Positions 14,835 to 22,405 of a stretch of DNA of 22,689 nt are shown here, piece after piece; the first letter of the stretch is position 1, and each line of letters opens with the position of its first letter. The stretch comes from Ruminococcus sp. UBA7013 (GTDB lineage: Bacteria; Bacillota; Clostridia; Oscillospirales; Ruminococcaceae). The stretch is from contig DJXD01000107.1 of the NCBI GenBank assembly GCA_002449585.1, positions 1 to 22,689 of the forward strand, given 5' to 3'. The notes under the pieces were generated by a model. The model made no database searches, had not been told where the DNA came from, and saw only the letters and a program-made list of their open reading frames with translations. The position numbers were made by a program, and so were the translations under genes.

Positions 14835-16913
14835 CTATTTTGCTACCAATAACATAAGGCTTCTTGGTGAAAGCACTATATGATTTTTGTCATTTTTTTC
14901 TTCTTTCAATACTTTATCTGCTGTATATGCTATCTTATGCCATTGCATATTCTCTGGAAGTTTTGGAAGTTCCAAACTTCTTTCCTCCCAAAATGTATTG
15001 ACACCACAGTATATAAAGCAGTCGTAGTCTGCATTATGCTCTTTTACCGTTTCAGCATACATAAAACCAAACGTATGGAATGGGCTTTCTTTGTTTAGTT
15101 CCCAAGCTTTTTCACTATGGAAAGACAATTCCGGATAGCCACTACTGTTCATTCCCATATAAAAGTCTTTTCGGCGAATCACGGGATGTTTTTTTCTAAA
15201 TGCAATAAGCTTTTTGAAAAATTGGAATACCTCCTGATTCCGTTCAAAGTCATTCCAATCAAGCCATGATATTTCATTGTCCTGACAGTAAGCATTATTA
15301 TTGCCCATTTGTGAATTACAGAACTCATCACCTGATAATATCATAGGCACACCACGGCTCAAAAGCAACAATGCAATCGCATTCTTTATCTGTCGTCTGC
15401 GAAGTGAGACAATTTCCACATCATTGGTCGTACCTTCTGCACCGCAGTTCCAGCTGTTATTGTCATTTGCACCATCACGGTTTTCCTCGCCATTGGTTTC
15501 ATTGTGCTTTTCATTATACGAAACCAAATCATTAAGCGTAAAACCATCATGACAGGTGATAAAATTGATACTTGCTTCTGTACTTCTGTTGGAATATAAG
15601 TCAGGAGAACCTTGTATTCGCCACAGCATTTCTGGTCCGCACTCACTTCCACTTTTTACAAAACGGCGCAGGCAGTCACGAAATCTGCCGTTCCATTCCG
15701 CCCATCTTCCCCATGCAGGAAAGCTGCCTACTTGATAAAGTCCGCCAGCATCCCATGCCTCAGCGATGAGTTTTGTCTTTCCCAAAACAGGGTCATGTGC
15801 TAATGCTTCCAGAAGCGGAGGACTTGTCATAGGAACACCTTTATCATCTCTTGAAAGAATAGATGCCAAGTCAAAACGGAATCCGTCTATATGATACACA
15901 GACACCCAGTAGCGCAGGCAGTCAAGGATGCAGTTCCTGACTACCGCATTATTACAATTCATTGTATTTCCGCAACCACTGAAATTATAATACTGTCCGT
16001 CTGGTGTAAGCAGATAATATGTCTTGTTGTCGATACCTCTAAAAGAGATATAAGGTCCCATTTCATTGCCTTCTGCGGTATGATTGAACACAACATCAAG
16101 TATTATCTCTATCCCATTTTTGTGAAATTTTTTGATAGTATTTTTTAGTTCTTCCGCTGCCAATCCCATAGAACCAGATGCTGCATATCCAGATTTTGGG
16201 GCAAAAAAGCCAACAGTAGAATATCCCCAATAATTATAAAGCTTTTTTCCATCTATGACACGGCTGAAATCAAATTCATCAAACTCAAAAATAGGAAGCA
16301 ATTCAATACAGTTTATTCCCAGCTCCTTCAAATAGGGTATTTTTTCAACAAGCCCTGCAAAAGTACCCCTGTATTTTACATTGCTGCTTTCAGATTTTGT
16401 GAAACTTCTGACATGAGTTTCGTAGATAATTAGGTCACTCATTGGAATTTCAAGAGGTTTATCTCCCTCCCAAGCAAAATCTTCTGGTATTACTTTTCCT
16501 CTGTGCTGAAAATTATTTCTAAAATCTGGTTCTTCTCCCCATTTATCTCTGCCCGAAATCATTTTGGCATATGGGTCAAGAAGAATTTTGTTTTTGTCAA
16601 ATCTGTAGCCATTTCGAGGGTCAAAAGGTCCATCCATCCTATAGCCGTATTCCAAATCTTCGTATTCCAAATCATAGACAATCATAGAAAATACATTTCC
16701 TATCCGAAAGTCATCGGGAAAAGGTATCACAGCAAAAGGTTCTTTTTCTCCATGATGATATAAAAGCAGTTCGCAACTGTAAGCATCTTTGGAAAATATT
16801 GAAAAATTCACGGCATTTTCATAAACTATCGTTGCTCCGAACGGTTGTACACGACCACACCTATACTTTATTCCATTAAGTTCATGGGTGGGTTCACTGT
16901 CCATTCTTGCCAT
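14835..16913 (-). CDS. glgX: Glycogen debranching enzyme / isoamylase-type glycoside hydrolase 13
   Basis: 692 residues, the usual GlgX/isoamylase length, with no signal peptide, so cytosolic. An N-terminal CBM48-like beta domain (about 20-110) precedes a GH13 barrel. GH13 regions are intact: I DVVFNHTAEG (273-282), II IDGFRFDLAS with nucleophile D348, III LIAEAWDA with acid E385, IV TCHDGFTL with D456. It hydrolyses alpha-1,6 branches of glycogen or limit dextrin. AGGAGGTGACAGT precedes ATG 16913. A separate upstream promoter region exists, yet only 15 bp separate it from the STAS-ligase gene, so it heads that operon. Why a glycogen enzyme leads a ligase/acyltransferase operon is unclear; carbon-store mobilisation to feed synthesis is one guess, chance neighbourhood another. 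Substrate specificity (glycogen versus pullulan) cannot be told from sequence alone. Confidence 0.92.
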   Translation of the reverse strand: MARMDSEPTHELNGIKYRCGRVQPFGATIVYENAVNFSIFSKDAYSCELLLYHHGEKEPFAVIPFPDDFRIGNVFSMIVYDLEYEDLEYGYRMDGPFDPRNGYRFDKNKILLDPYAKMISGRDKWGEEPDFRNNFQHRGKVIPEDFAWEGDKPLEIPMSDLIIYETHVRSFTKSESSNVKYRGTFAGLVEKIPYLKELGINCIELLPIFEFDEFDFSRVIDGKKLYNYWGYSTVGFFAPKSGYAASGSMGLAAEELKNTIKKFHKNGIEIILDVVFNHTAEGNEMGPYISFRGIDNKTYYLLTPDGQYYNFSGCGNTMNCNNAVVRNCILDCLRYWVSVYHIDGFRFDLASILSRDDKGVPMTSPPLLEALAHDPVLGKTKLIAEAWDAGGLYQVGSFPAWGRWAEWNGRFRDCLRRFVKSGSECGPEMLWRIQGSPDLYSNRSTEASINFITCHDGFTLNDLVSYNEKHNETNGEENRDGANDNNSWNCGAEGTTNDVEIVSLRRRQIKNAIALLLLSRGVPMILSGDEFCNSQMGNNNAYCQDNEISWLDWNDFERNQEVFQFFKKLIAFRKKHPVIRRKDFYMGMNSSGYPELSFHSEKAWELNKESPFHTFGFMYAETVKEHNADYDCFIYCGVNTFWEERSLELPKLPENMQWHKIAYTADKVLKEEKNDKNHIVLSPRSLMLLVAK

Positions 16914-16932
16914 ACTGTCACCTCCTGTATCA

Positions 16933-16993
16933 ATTATACTGCTTTTTTAATTACCATTTTACATTTTACCATGTTATGTCCAACAAATGTCCA
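16933..16993 (-). promoter_or_regulatory. Promoter region of glgX operon with 11-bp-phased direct repeats
   Basis: On the minus strand TGGACAT occurs twice (16993-16987 and 16982-16976), start to start exactly 11 bp, with a third partial TGG at the next 11-bp step. Seven bp after the second copy lies TAAAAT (16968-16963), a good -10; the second repeat includes TTGGAC, a passable -35 at 16-bp spacing from a second TAAAAT (16961-16956). A further TATAAT (16938-16933) lies just before the ribosome binding site. Heptameric repeats at 11-bp spacing close to a -10 are the known binding arrangement of SARP activators, and a SARP-like regulator is encoded just upstream. Confidence 0.5.
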
Positions 16994-16996
16994 GTT

Positions 16997-17020
16997 CATT
17001 TTTTATTTTTTCAAAAAATG
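16997..17020. repeat. AT-only inverted repeat in the glgX upstream region
   Basis: CATTTTTT and AAAAAATG form 8-bp arms around an 8-nt AT-rich centre, 19 bp beyond the stop of the 17039 gene. It is too AT-rich to be a convincing terminator and has no U-tract after it. It may simply be an A-tract upstream element. Confidence 0.25.
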
Positions 17021-17038
17021 TGAATCAAATTGAAAGTA

Positions 17039-17332
17039 TTATATGAATCCATCCAAAGAACCATGTTGTTCAATCCATATATACTTCTCCCAATCTATCG
17101 GAGACAAGAATAACTTTGCTGCAACATACGGGTGCTGCCTTGCAGTGGTAGTCATCAGAATCCGACTGAACTCCTCTTCTCCAAGACAGGATTTCAAAAA
17201 CGCTAATGCTTCATCCTTAAAATTGCCAGGGGTATAATTACCGCCTGTTGTTTTTGCAAGTTGCTCAGTACTCAATTCGCATATATCCTGACTGTATTTT
17301 GTATCCGTTGTCTCGATTTTTTTATTTTTCAT
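17039..17332 (-). CDS. Double-glycine leader peptide with large core (putative secreted peptide)
   Basis: 97 residues. The leader part ends in ELSTEQLAKTTGG (Gly30-Gly31), matching the LSxxEL..x.GG consensus cleaved by C39-peptidase exporters. The predicted exported part (32-97, about 66 residues) starts NYTPGNF, has a single Cys and a rather acidic, folded-looking composition (EALAFLKSCLGEEEFSRIL; SPIDWEKYIWIEQHG), unlike Gly/Ala-rich bacteriocins. I do not recognise the core. Start: ATG 17332 with AAGGAG 8 nt upstream; a GTG at 17341 is in the site itself. It is the last gene of the exporter/phosphatase/response-regulator operon. Possible roles are bacteriocin, signalling peptide, or an effector delivered by the NHLM exporter; these are inferences. 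Confidence 0.68.
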   Translation of the reverse strand: MKNKKIETTDTKYSQDICELSTEQLAKTTGGNYTPGNFKDEALAFLKSCLGEEEFSRILMTTTARQHPYVAAKLFLSPIDWEKYIWIEQHGSLDGFI

Positions 17333-17359
17333 GAAATTCACTCCTTCTATACATAAGTT

Positions 17360-18175
17360 TTACTGCTGTAATCTGGTGCGATTTCTGTTTTCTCTGTCAA
17401 TATACGCCTCCCTCGGACTTGCCCATGAATATTCATTCATATATTCTCCATGATAAGCATTTACTGCATCAATATCCCCATCTAAGAAGCGATACATATC
17501 GCAATCCAATAATTCAGGTATGATTCGCAGTTTGGCATTTTTTATCTCTACAATTTCATCAACATCATATTCTTTCAAAGTGGAACGCATACTTCGTATA
17601 ATCACATCAAGTTGTTTTTGAATCGGACGGTCATATTGCTGTCCTTCCCACAATGCGGAGGCTGCTTGTGTTCTTGATATGAAACTGCCTTGTCTGTCGA
17701 CAAGATATGCCAAAAGTTCTTTTGACTTTGAACGAGAAAAATTTACTATATTTCCATCAATAAGCAAATCAAAATTTCCGAAAGTCCGCACAAAAATATG
17801 TGCTGTTTCACATGAAAAGTGTTCGGAAAGAGCAAAGTTCACTTCTTTGGAAAGCTGCTCCAATGTAACAGGTTTTAACAAATAACCTGAAACATGAATC
17901 TGGAATGCCTCCACAGCATATTGTGCATAACTGGTCAGAAATATGATTGCTGTATCTGGGTATTTCTCCTTGATTTTTGCTGCCAGTACAAGTCCGTTCA
18001 TATCTGGCATATTGATATCCAGAATTGCAAGGTCTGCTTTATGATTCTTCAACCACGCAAGAGCTTCTTCTGACCGAAGAAATCCTTTTATCTCTGTAAA
18101 CCGAGACAGTTTTTCGCATAAAGAAATTGTATGCTGAAGAATATGCTTTTCGTCATCCACACATACTACTTTCAA
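17360..18175 (-). CDS. Response regulator with SARP-like (winged helix plus BTAD) output
   Basis: 271 residues from the chosen start. The receiver domain (1-120) has acidic pair Asp7-Asp8 in VCVDDEKHIL, phosphoacceptor Asp53 in ILDINMPDMNG, Thr81 in FLTSY and Lys101 in LLKPV, all intact. The output (about 128-220) is an OmpR/SARP-type winged helix (VRTFGNFDLLIDGNIVNFSR, SKELLAYLVDRQG) followed by a short piece resembling the start of a bacterial transcriptional activator domain (LLDCDMYRFLDGD). It should bind tandem direct repeats. Start: TTG 18175 has AGGAG 11 nt upstream; a TTG at 18187 is too close to that site. No histidine kinase gene is adjacent in the window. It directly follows the phosphatase gene, and a fitting direct-repeat site lies before glgX. 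Confidence 0.88.
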   Translation of the reverse strand: MKVVCVDDEKHILQHTISLCEKLSRFTEIKGFLRSEEALAWLKNHKADLAILDINMPDMNGLVLAAKIKEKYPDTAIIFLTSYAQYAVEAFQIHVSGYLLKPVTLEQLSKEVNFALSEHFSCETAHIFVRTFGNFDLLIDGNIVNFSRSKSKELLAYLVDRQGSFISRTQAASALWEGQQYDRPIQKQLDVIIRSMRSTLKEYDVDEIVEIKNAKLRIIPELLDCDMYRFLDGDIDAVNAYHGEYMNEYSWASPREAYIDRENRNRTRLQQ

Positions 18176-18197
18176 AAATTTCCACAACTCCTACCGT

Positions 18198-19883
18198 TTA
18201 TCCTTTATACTCCATACAAAGCATAGTCAAATCATCAAACTGCTCCGCATCCTTTACAAACTCATCTACAGATTTGTGTACATTTTCCAATATCTGCACC
18301 ATTGCAGCATCTGGATTTTTGTTCAATGCAGTGAGCATACGTTCTATTCCGAACATTTCCTTTTTGGCATTAGTAGCTTCTGGTACACCATCCGTATAGA
18401 CAAACAATTTTGCTCCCGGTTTCAGTAAAAGTTCATACTCCTTGTACTTCAAGCCACTCATTCCGCCAATGACAAATCCATGTTTGTCTCTAAACAGTTC
18501 AAATCTACCGTTTGGGTGTTTCAATACAGGGTATTCGTGACCAGCATTCGCTGCTGTCAGCTTTCCGGTAGAGATTTCTAAAATTCCCAGCCATACAGTG
18601 ACAAACATTTGCATTTTATTATTGGAACAAATCGCTGTATTGGTATCTGTCAGTATTTCAGCAGGAGATTTGCCCATCATAGCATTATTGGCAAGGATAA
18701 TTTTAGAAGCCATCATGAACAATGCTGCTGGAACTCCTTTTCCTGAAACATCTGCCATGATGATACAAAGATGGTCATCATCAACAAGGAAAAAGTCGTA
18801 GAAATCGCCGCCGACTTCCTTAGCAGGATTCATTGTAGCATAAATATCAAATTCAGGTCTGTCAGGGAATGCAGGATAAATATTTGGCAACATACCTTCC
18901 TGAATCTGTGCAGCCATATTCAGCTCTGTACTGATACGTTCCTTTTCAGCGGTCACTTTGGTGAGATTTTCCATATACGCAGATAAATCATGCTCCATAT
19001 CTGCCATAACAAGGCTCAGATTTTCCACCTCATCACCAGTACGGATATTCAGCATAGAAAAATGTTCTGTATCAAGTCTGCCTTCCTGCCTTGCTTTTAC
19101 ATATTCTTGAGCTGCTAAGGCAATTTCATTAATTGGCTTTACAAGATTCTTTTTCATGCGGCGTGTCAGCAGGTAGCCTATCAGCATTGTGGCAACAGAA
19201 AGTGCAATTGTATATTGAATCAGGAACTTTTTCATTCCATCAGCTACATTATAGAGAGCAATATCTGCCAGTACAAATGCCGTAATTTCTCCACTGTCAT
19301 CCCTTATAGGAACACCAGTAGTGCAAAGCCAGCCATATTCGGAAGTATTTTCAATCTCGTAAGGCATTTCCTCGCCATTCCAGCTAAGAAAATGTTCCAT
19401 CCCATCTGTCGAAACGGCATCCCATTCCGTGGGTAACATCTGTGTTTCAGGATTTTCATCTGGGTCTACCAGATACACCATAGCAGAAGTATCACGGTCA
19501 TACATTGCTAAATAGATGGCATCCATATTGCTGGAATTTCCGAAGTCTTCCAGAACAGAACGAATTAACAGGTAATCTTCCCGTTTGGTAAATCCGTCAA
19601 TATCTGTTTCTTCAGATTGTGAACGATATGCAGTCATAACATCATTTGCTAATGGCTGCACATCTACAACTTTTTCCAGAATTGCAACTGCACTTCTAGA
19701 ACACTGGAACGCTTCTGCAATATACTGATTTGTCAATGCATAAGTATAAAGTCCCAGTCCTATGACAAGCGCTACAAGCCCCAAAACCACTGCTGTCATA
19801 ACAGTTGCATGAAACGTCCGTGCTGCCAGCGAATAATGTTTTCGCTCAAGTTCATTCATTTCTCTCACCGACTTTTCAGGCAT
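18198..19883 (-). CDS. Membrane-bound HAMP-PP2C (RsbU/SpoIIE-type) serine phosphatase
   Basis: 561 residues. TM1 is at about 28-50, then an extracytoplasmic sensor region (51-220) with a Cache-like feel (GWLCTTGVPIRDDSGEITAFVLADIAL), TM2 at about 222-241, HAMP at about 240-300, a coiled linker (ERISTELNMAAQIQEGMLP) and a PP2C-type catalytic domain (about 330-560). Metal-binding motifs are intact: EVGGDFYDFF (D360), MADVSGKGVPAALF (D378), VYTDGVPEATN (D498) and FDDLTML (D550/551). Such enzymes dephosphorylate the phospho-Ser of STAS proteins, reversing RsbW kinases. It is the only phosphatase of this class in the window and therefore the natural opponent of the kinase domains at 2406-9106 (inference). 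AAGGAG lies about 8 nt before ATG 19883. Its position next to a leader peptide gene raises the possibility that it senses an extracellular cue. Confidence 0.93.
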   Translation of the reverse strand: MPEKSVREMNELERKHYSLAARTFHATVMTAVVLGLVALVIGLGLYTYALTNQYIAEAFQCSRSAVAILEKVVDVQPLANDVMTAYRSQSEETDIDGFTKREDYLLIRSVLEDFGNSSNMDAIYLAMYDRDTSAMVYLVDPDENPETQMLPTEWDAVSTDGMEHFLSWNGEEMPYEIENTSEYGWLCTTGVPIRDDSGEITAFVLADIALYNVADGMKKFLIQYTIALSVATMLIGYLLTRRMKKNLVKPINEIALAAQEYVKARQEGRLDTEHFSMLNIRTGDEVENLSLVMADMEHDLSAYMENLTKVTAEKERISTELNMAAQIQEGMLPNIYPAFPDRPEFDIYATMNPAKEVGGDFYDFFLVDDDHLCIIMADVSGKGVPAALFMMASKIILANNAMMGKSPAEILTDTNTAICSNNKMQMFVTVWLGILEISTGKLTAANAGHEYPVLKHPNGRFELFRDKHGFVIGGMSGLKYKEYELLLKPGAKLFVYTDGVPEATNAKKEMFGIERMLTALNKNPDAAMVQILENVHKSVDEFVKDAEQFDDLTMLCMEYKG

Positions 19884-19910
19884 ATTTTTTTCTCCTTCCT
19901 ATTGTTAACA

Positions 19911-20183
19911 TCACTCCATATGAAGCAGCAACGAAATGTAATTGCTAAATGCTGAAATACCACCATTCACGCTGTTGAGTTCATCTACTGAAAGCTCTGT
20001 ATCTTGTACCTCACTTTTAAATTCATCAGCAGAAATATCGAATCCGAGTTTTTTCGCTGCAACAGAGGTCATTTCAGGAGTGACTTCTCCCCCGACCATA
20101 AGAGCATCTAATATTTTGAGATATTGTAATCTCAGGTTCATATCGTTGTCAATTGCATTTTTAAATCTCGTCAGCTCTGTCAT
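19911..20183 (-). CDS. Nif11-like leader peptide (putative NHLM-exported precursor)
   Basis: 90 residues. The N-terminal part has the Nif11-leader pattern: ELTRFKNAIDNDMNLRLQYL, then AAKKLGFDISADEFKSEV, ending ELSVDELNSVNGG (Gly74-Gly75). The predicted exported core is only 15 residues (ISAFSNYISLLLHME), hydrophobic and without Cys. Nif11-like and nitrile-hydratase-like leader peptides (NHLP) are the known partners of NHLM-type exporters, here encoded 15 bp upstream. GAGGTGA precedes ATG 20183. No lanthionine, radical SAM or cyclodehydratase gene is visible in the window, so any modification is unproven. A second GG at 31-32 lies inside the leader helix region and is not a likely cleavage site. 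Confidence 0.85.
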   Translation of the reverse strand: MTELTRFKNAIDNDMNLRLQYLKILDALMVGGEVTPEMTSVAAKKLGFDISADEFKSEVQDTELSVDELNSVNGGISAFSNYISLLLHME

Positions 20184-20198
20184 AGACTCACCTCATTA

Positions 20199-22391
20199 TC
20201 ATGTTTGCTGAATATCAAGCCGCTGTCTTTCAACGAGTTCAGCAAAATATCCACCTTTTTGAATTAGTTCTTCATAAGTTCCGTCTTCAATGATACTGCC
20301 CTTGTCAAGCACAAGAATCCTGTCACAATGCCGGATGGTAGAAAGTCTGTGAGCGATAATGATTCTGGTACATCCCATTGCATCAAGTGCCTCACTGACC
20401 TGTTTCTGTGTTCTGTTATCCAATGCACTGGTAGCTTCATCAAACATGAGAATTTTCGGCTTTGGAGCAATTGCACGGGCAATCATGATTCTTTGTTTCT
20501 GACCGCCGGAGATACCGCCCTGCCCCTCTGAAATAAGTGTCTGCATTCCCATCGGCATGGAGCGGATGTCATCAGCAATACCGGCTTTTTCAGCAGCTTC
20601 CCAAGCATCATCAAGTGTCAGATGCGGTGCAGAAATGATAATATTGGAATAAATATCCCCCTGAAACAGTCCTCCGCTCTGCATGACCGTGCCGATTTTT
20701 CTTCTCAATGAACTCAAATCCAGTTTGTTCAGGTCTTTTCCATCATAGTAAATTGCACCTTTTTCAGGCTTTTCAAATCCTAACAGCAGACGCATCAGGG
20801 TAGATTTTCCACAGCCTGTTTTTCCAACAATAGCGACATATTCACCGGATTTGATTTTCAGTGACAGATTATTGACGATATATGGCGAATTTTCGTTATA
20901 TCTGAAATAGATATTATTCAGTTCAATACCGCCGGAAATTTTCGTGACAATTTCCTTATCGTCAGCAACTTCCGGTTCTGTTTCAAGAAACGGCTTTGCC
21001 ATTTCCAGAATTGGCTTGATTCTGCCGACAGAAAGAGCCACTCCAGCCAGAGAATTGAAAGCTCCCATGACTGCACCGTATGCCGCAGTAAAAGCATAAT
21101 AATTTGACTGGTCAATACCGCTTTGAACTGCCAGATAATACAGAACAATATTGGAAATCAGACCGATTGCCGTTGTGATAACGCCATTGATTTTAATAAA
21201 CATCGGCGGAGCATAAATCAGTTCAGCCCCTTGTGAATACAGATTCAGCCATCTTGCAAAGAAACGCTTTTCCGCACCTGCCAGCTTGATTTTCTGAATA
21301 CCGCTTATCATACCATAAGTCATACCGGATTCTTTCGCTCTGTGTTCCATCTGCTTTTTGCTGATTTGTATCTGCACCACAGAAGAAATCGTACTGAATA
21401 AGACAGTTGTCAGGATGATAATCAGCGAGGGAACAACAAGCACAGGAGCAAAGCTGAATATCTGCGTAATATAGAGCAGAGAAGCAAGGGAAGATAATCC
21501 CGTCCCTACAACCATGCCGAGCAGTAATTCACAAAGCTGATTCACAGAAGAAGAACGGCTTGTCAGTTCACCGGCACTGTATTTCCGGAAGAAATTCGCC
21601 GGAAGTGCCATAATTCTCATCATCATTGCGGACTGGATTCCGACAGATGTTTTCATTTGTATTCTGGAATTGAGCATTCCCTTGACGGAAGTCAATAATT
21701 GTGTAGAAATCGCTGTACACAACATACAGACAGCAATTCCTATGAGCATTCCAGCATTGCCGTTTGATGCAACAGGACCTGTTAAGGCTCTCGTAATGCG
21801 TGGCATCAGCATTCCGATTCCAGTCACAGCGAGGATTGACAGGACAATCAGGACAGAATCACTCATTGTTATACAGTTTTTCATGTAGAGTAATAAATCC
21901 GGAATGCCGATTTTTCGCTGAGGCAGAGGCTTATAGAAACAATATGCCTCACGTTCAAATAATTTTGCAGTTTCCTGCATGATTTTGACTTTTTTGTTTG
22001 TTTTCCGGTCAATGAAATAATAACCGCTGAATCTGTCCGGAAGGAGTGCAACAGGTTCACCATTTTCTTTCTGATAGGCAAGAATCGAACCATATGCATC
22101 CTGAAACCAGTTGTCTTCTAATAAAATCTGCCGTTTCATCAGTCCATGGGGACGAAGGCAGTAATCCAGCTGTTCTTCATGTTCTTTCAGATTTTTCGGA
22201 ATTTCCACAGGCTTAAAGTGATAATATTTCAGAATATCATCAATTGCCTGTTTTGTGATAATTCTGTCATCACTAATTTGTGTTGCTGTCCTTTCACCGA
22301 GGATAACACCTGCCACACGGAAGAAAGAATCTTCAAAAAGCTGCTGGTCAAGGTCACTTCTTTGTTTAATTTGTTTTTCAAACCAACCCAA
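20199..22391 (-). CDS. NHLM-type bacteriocin-system ABC transporter, permease/ATP-binding protein (no peptidase domain)
   Basis: 730 residues from the chosen start. The N-terminal 160 residues are a cytosolic domain with none of the C39 Cys-protease motifs. Six TM segments lie at about 175-450 and the ATPase at about 485-715: Walker A GKTGCGKST (523-531), signature ISGGQKQR (627-634), Walker B ILMFDE (647-652), H-loop His681. Length and layout fit the NHLM_micro_ABC2 family, which works with a peptidase-containing ABC1 and a HlyD-type adaptor to export NHLP/Nif11-leader peptides. Start: AGGAGG lies 8 nt before TTG 22391; a GTG at 22409 overlaps the previous stop but would place that site inside the gene. 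The ABC1-like gene overlaps or abuts upstream; HlyD is not in the window. The exported substrates are likely the peptides at 19911 and perhaps 17039. Confidence 0.9.
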   Translation of the reverse strand: MGWFEKQIKQRSDLDQQLFEDSFFRVAGVILGERTATQISDDRIITKQAIDDILKYYHFKPVEIPKNLKEHEEQLDYCLRPHGLMKRQILLEDNWFQDAYGSILAYQKENGEPVALLPDRFSGYYFIDRKTNKKVKIMQETAKLFEREAYCFYKPLPQRKIGIPDLLLYMKNCITMSDSVLIVLSILAVTGIGMLMPRITRALTGPVASNGNAGMLIGIAVCMLCTAISTQLLTSVKGMLNSRIQMKTSVGIQSAMMMRIMALPANFFRKYSAGELTSRSSSVNQLCELLLGMVVGTGLSSLASLLYITQIFSFAPVLVVPSLIIILTTVLFSTISSVVQIQISKKQMEHRAKESGMTYGMISGIQKIKLAGAEKRFFARWLNLYSQGAELIYAPPMFIKINGVITTAIGLISNIVLYYLAVQSGIDQSNYYAFTAAYGAVMGAFNSLAGVALSVGRIKPILEMAKPFLETEPEVADDKEIVTKISGGIELNNIYFRYNENSPYIVNNLSLKIKSGEYVAIVGKTGCGKSTLMRLLLGFEKPEKGAIYYDGKDLNKLDLSSLRRKIGTVMQSGGLFQGDIYSNIIISAPHLTLDDAWEAAEKAGIADDIRSMPMGMQTLISEGQGGISGGQKQRIMIARAIAPKPKILMFDEATSALDNRTQKQVSEALDAMGCTRIIIAHRLSTIRHCDRILVLDKGSIIEDGTYEELIQKGGYFAELVERQRLDIQQT

Positions 22392-22405
22392 AATTCTCTC
22401 CTCCT

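Noticed and set aside
16997..17020. Intrinsic terminator for the exporter/phosphatase operon
   Set aside because: The stem is made almost only of A-T pairs and lacks a following U-tract on the minus strand.
19911..20183. Cleavage at the first GG (residues 31-32) of the Nif11-like peptide
   Set aside because: It is not preceded by the ELSxxEL pattern; the GG at 74-75 is.
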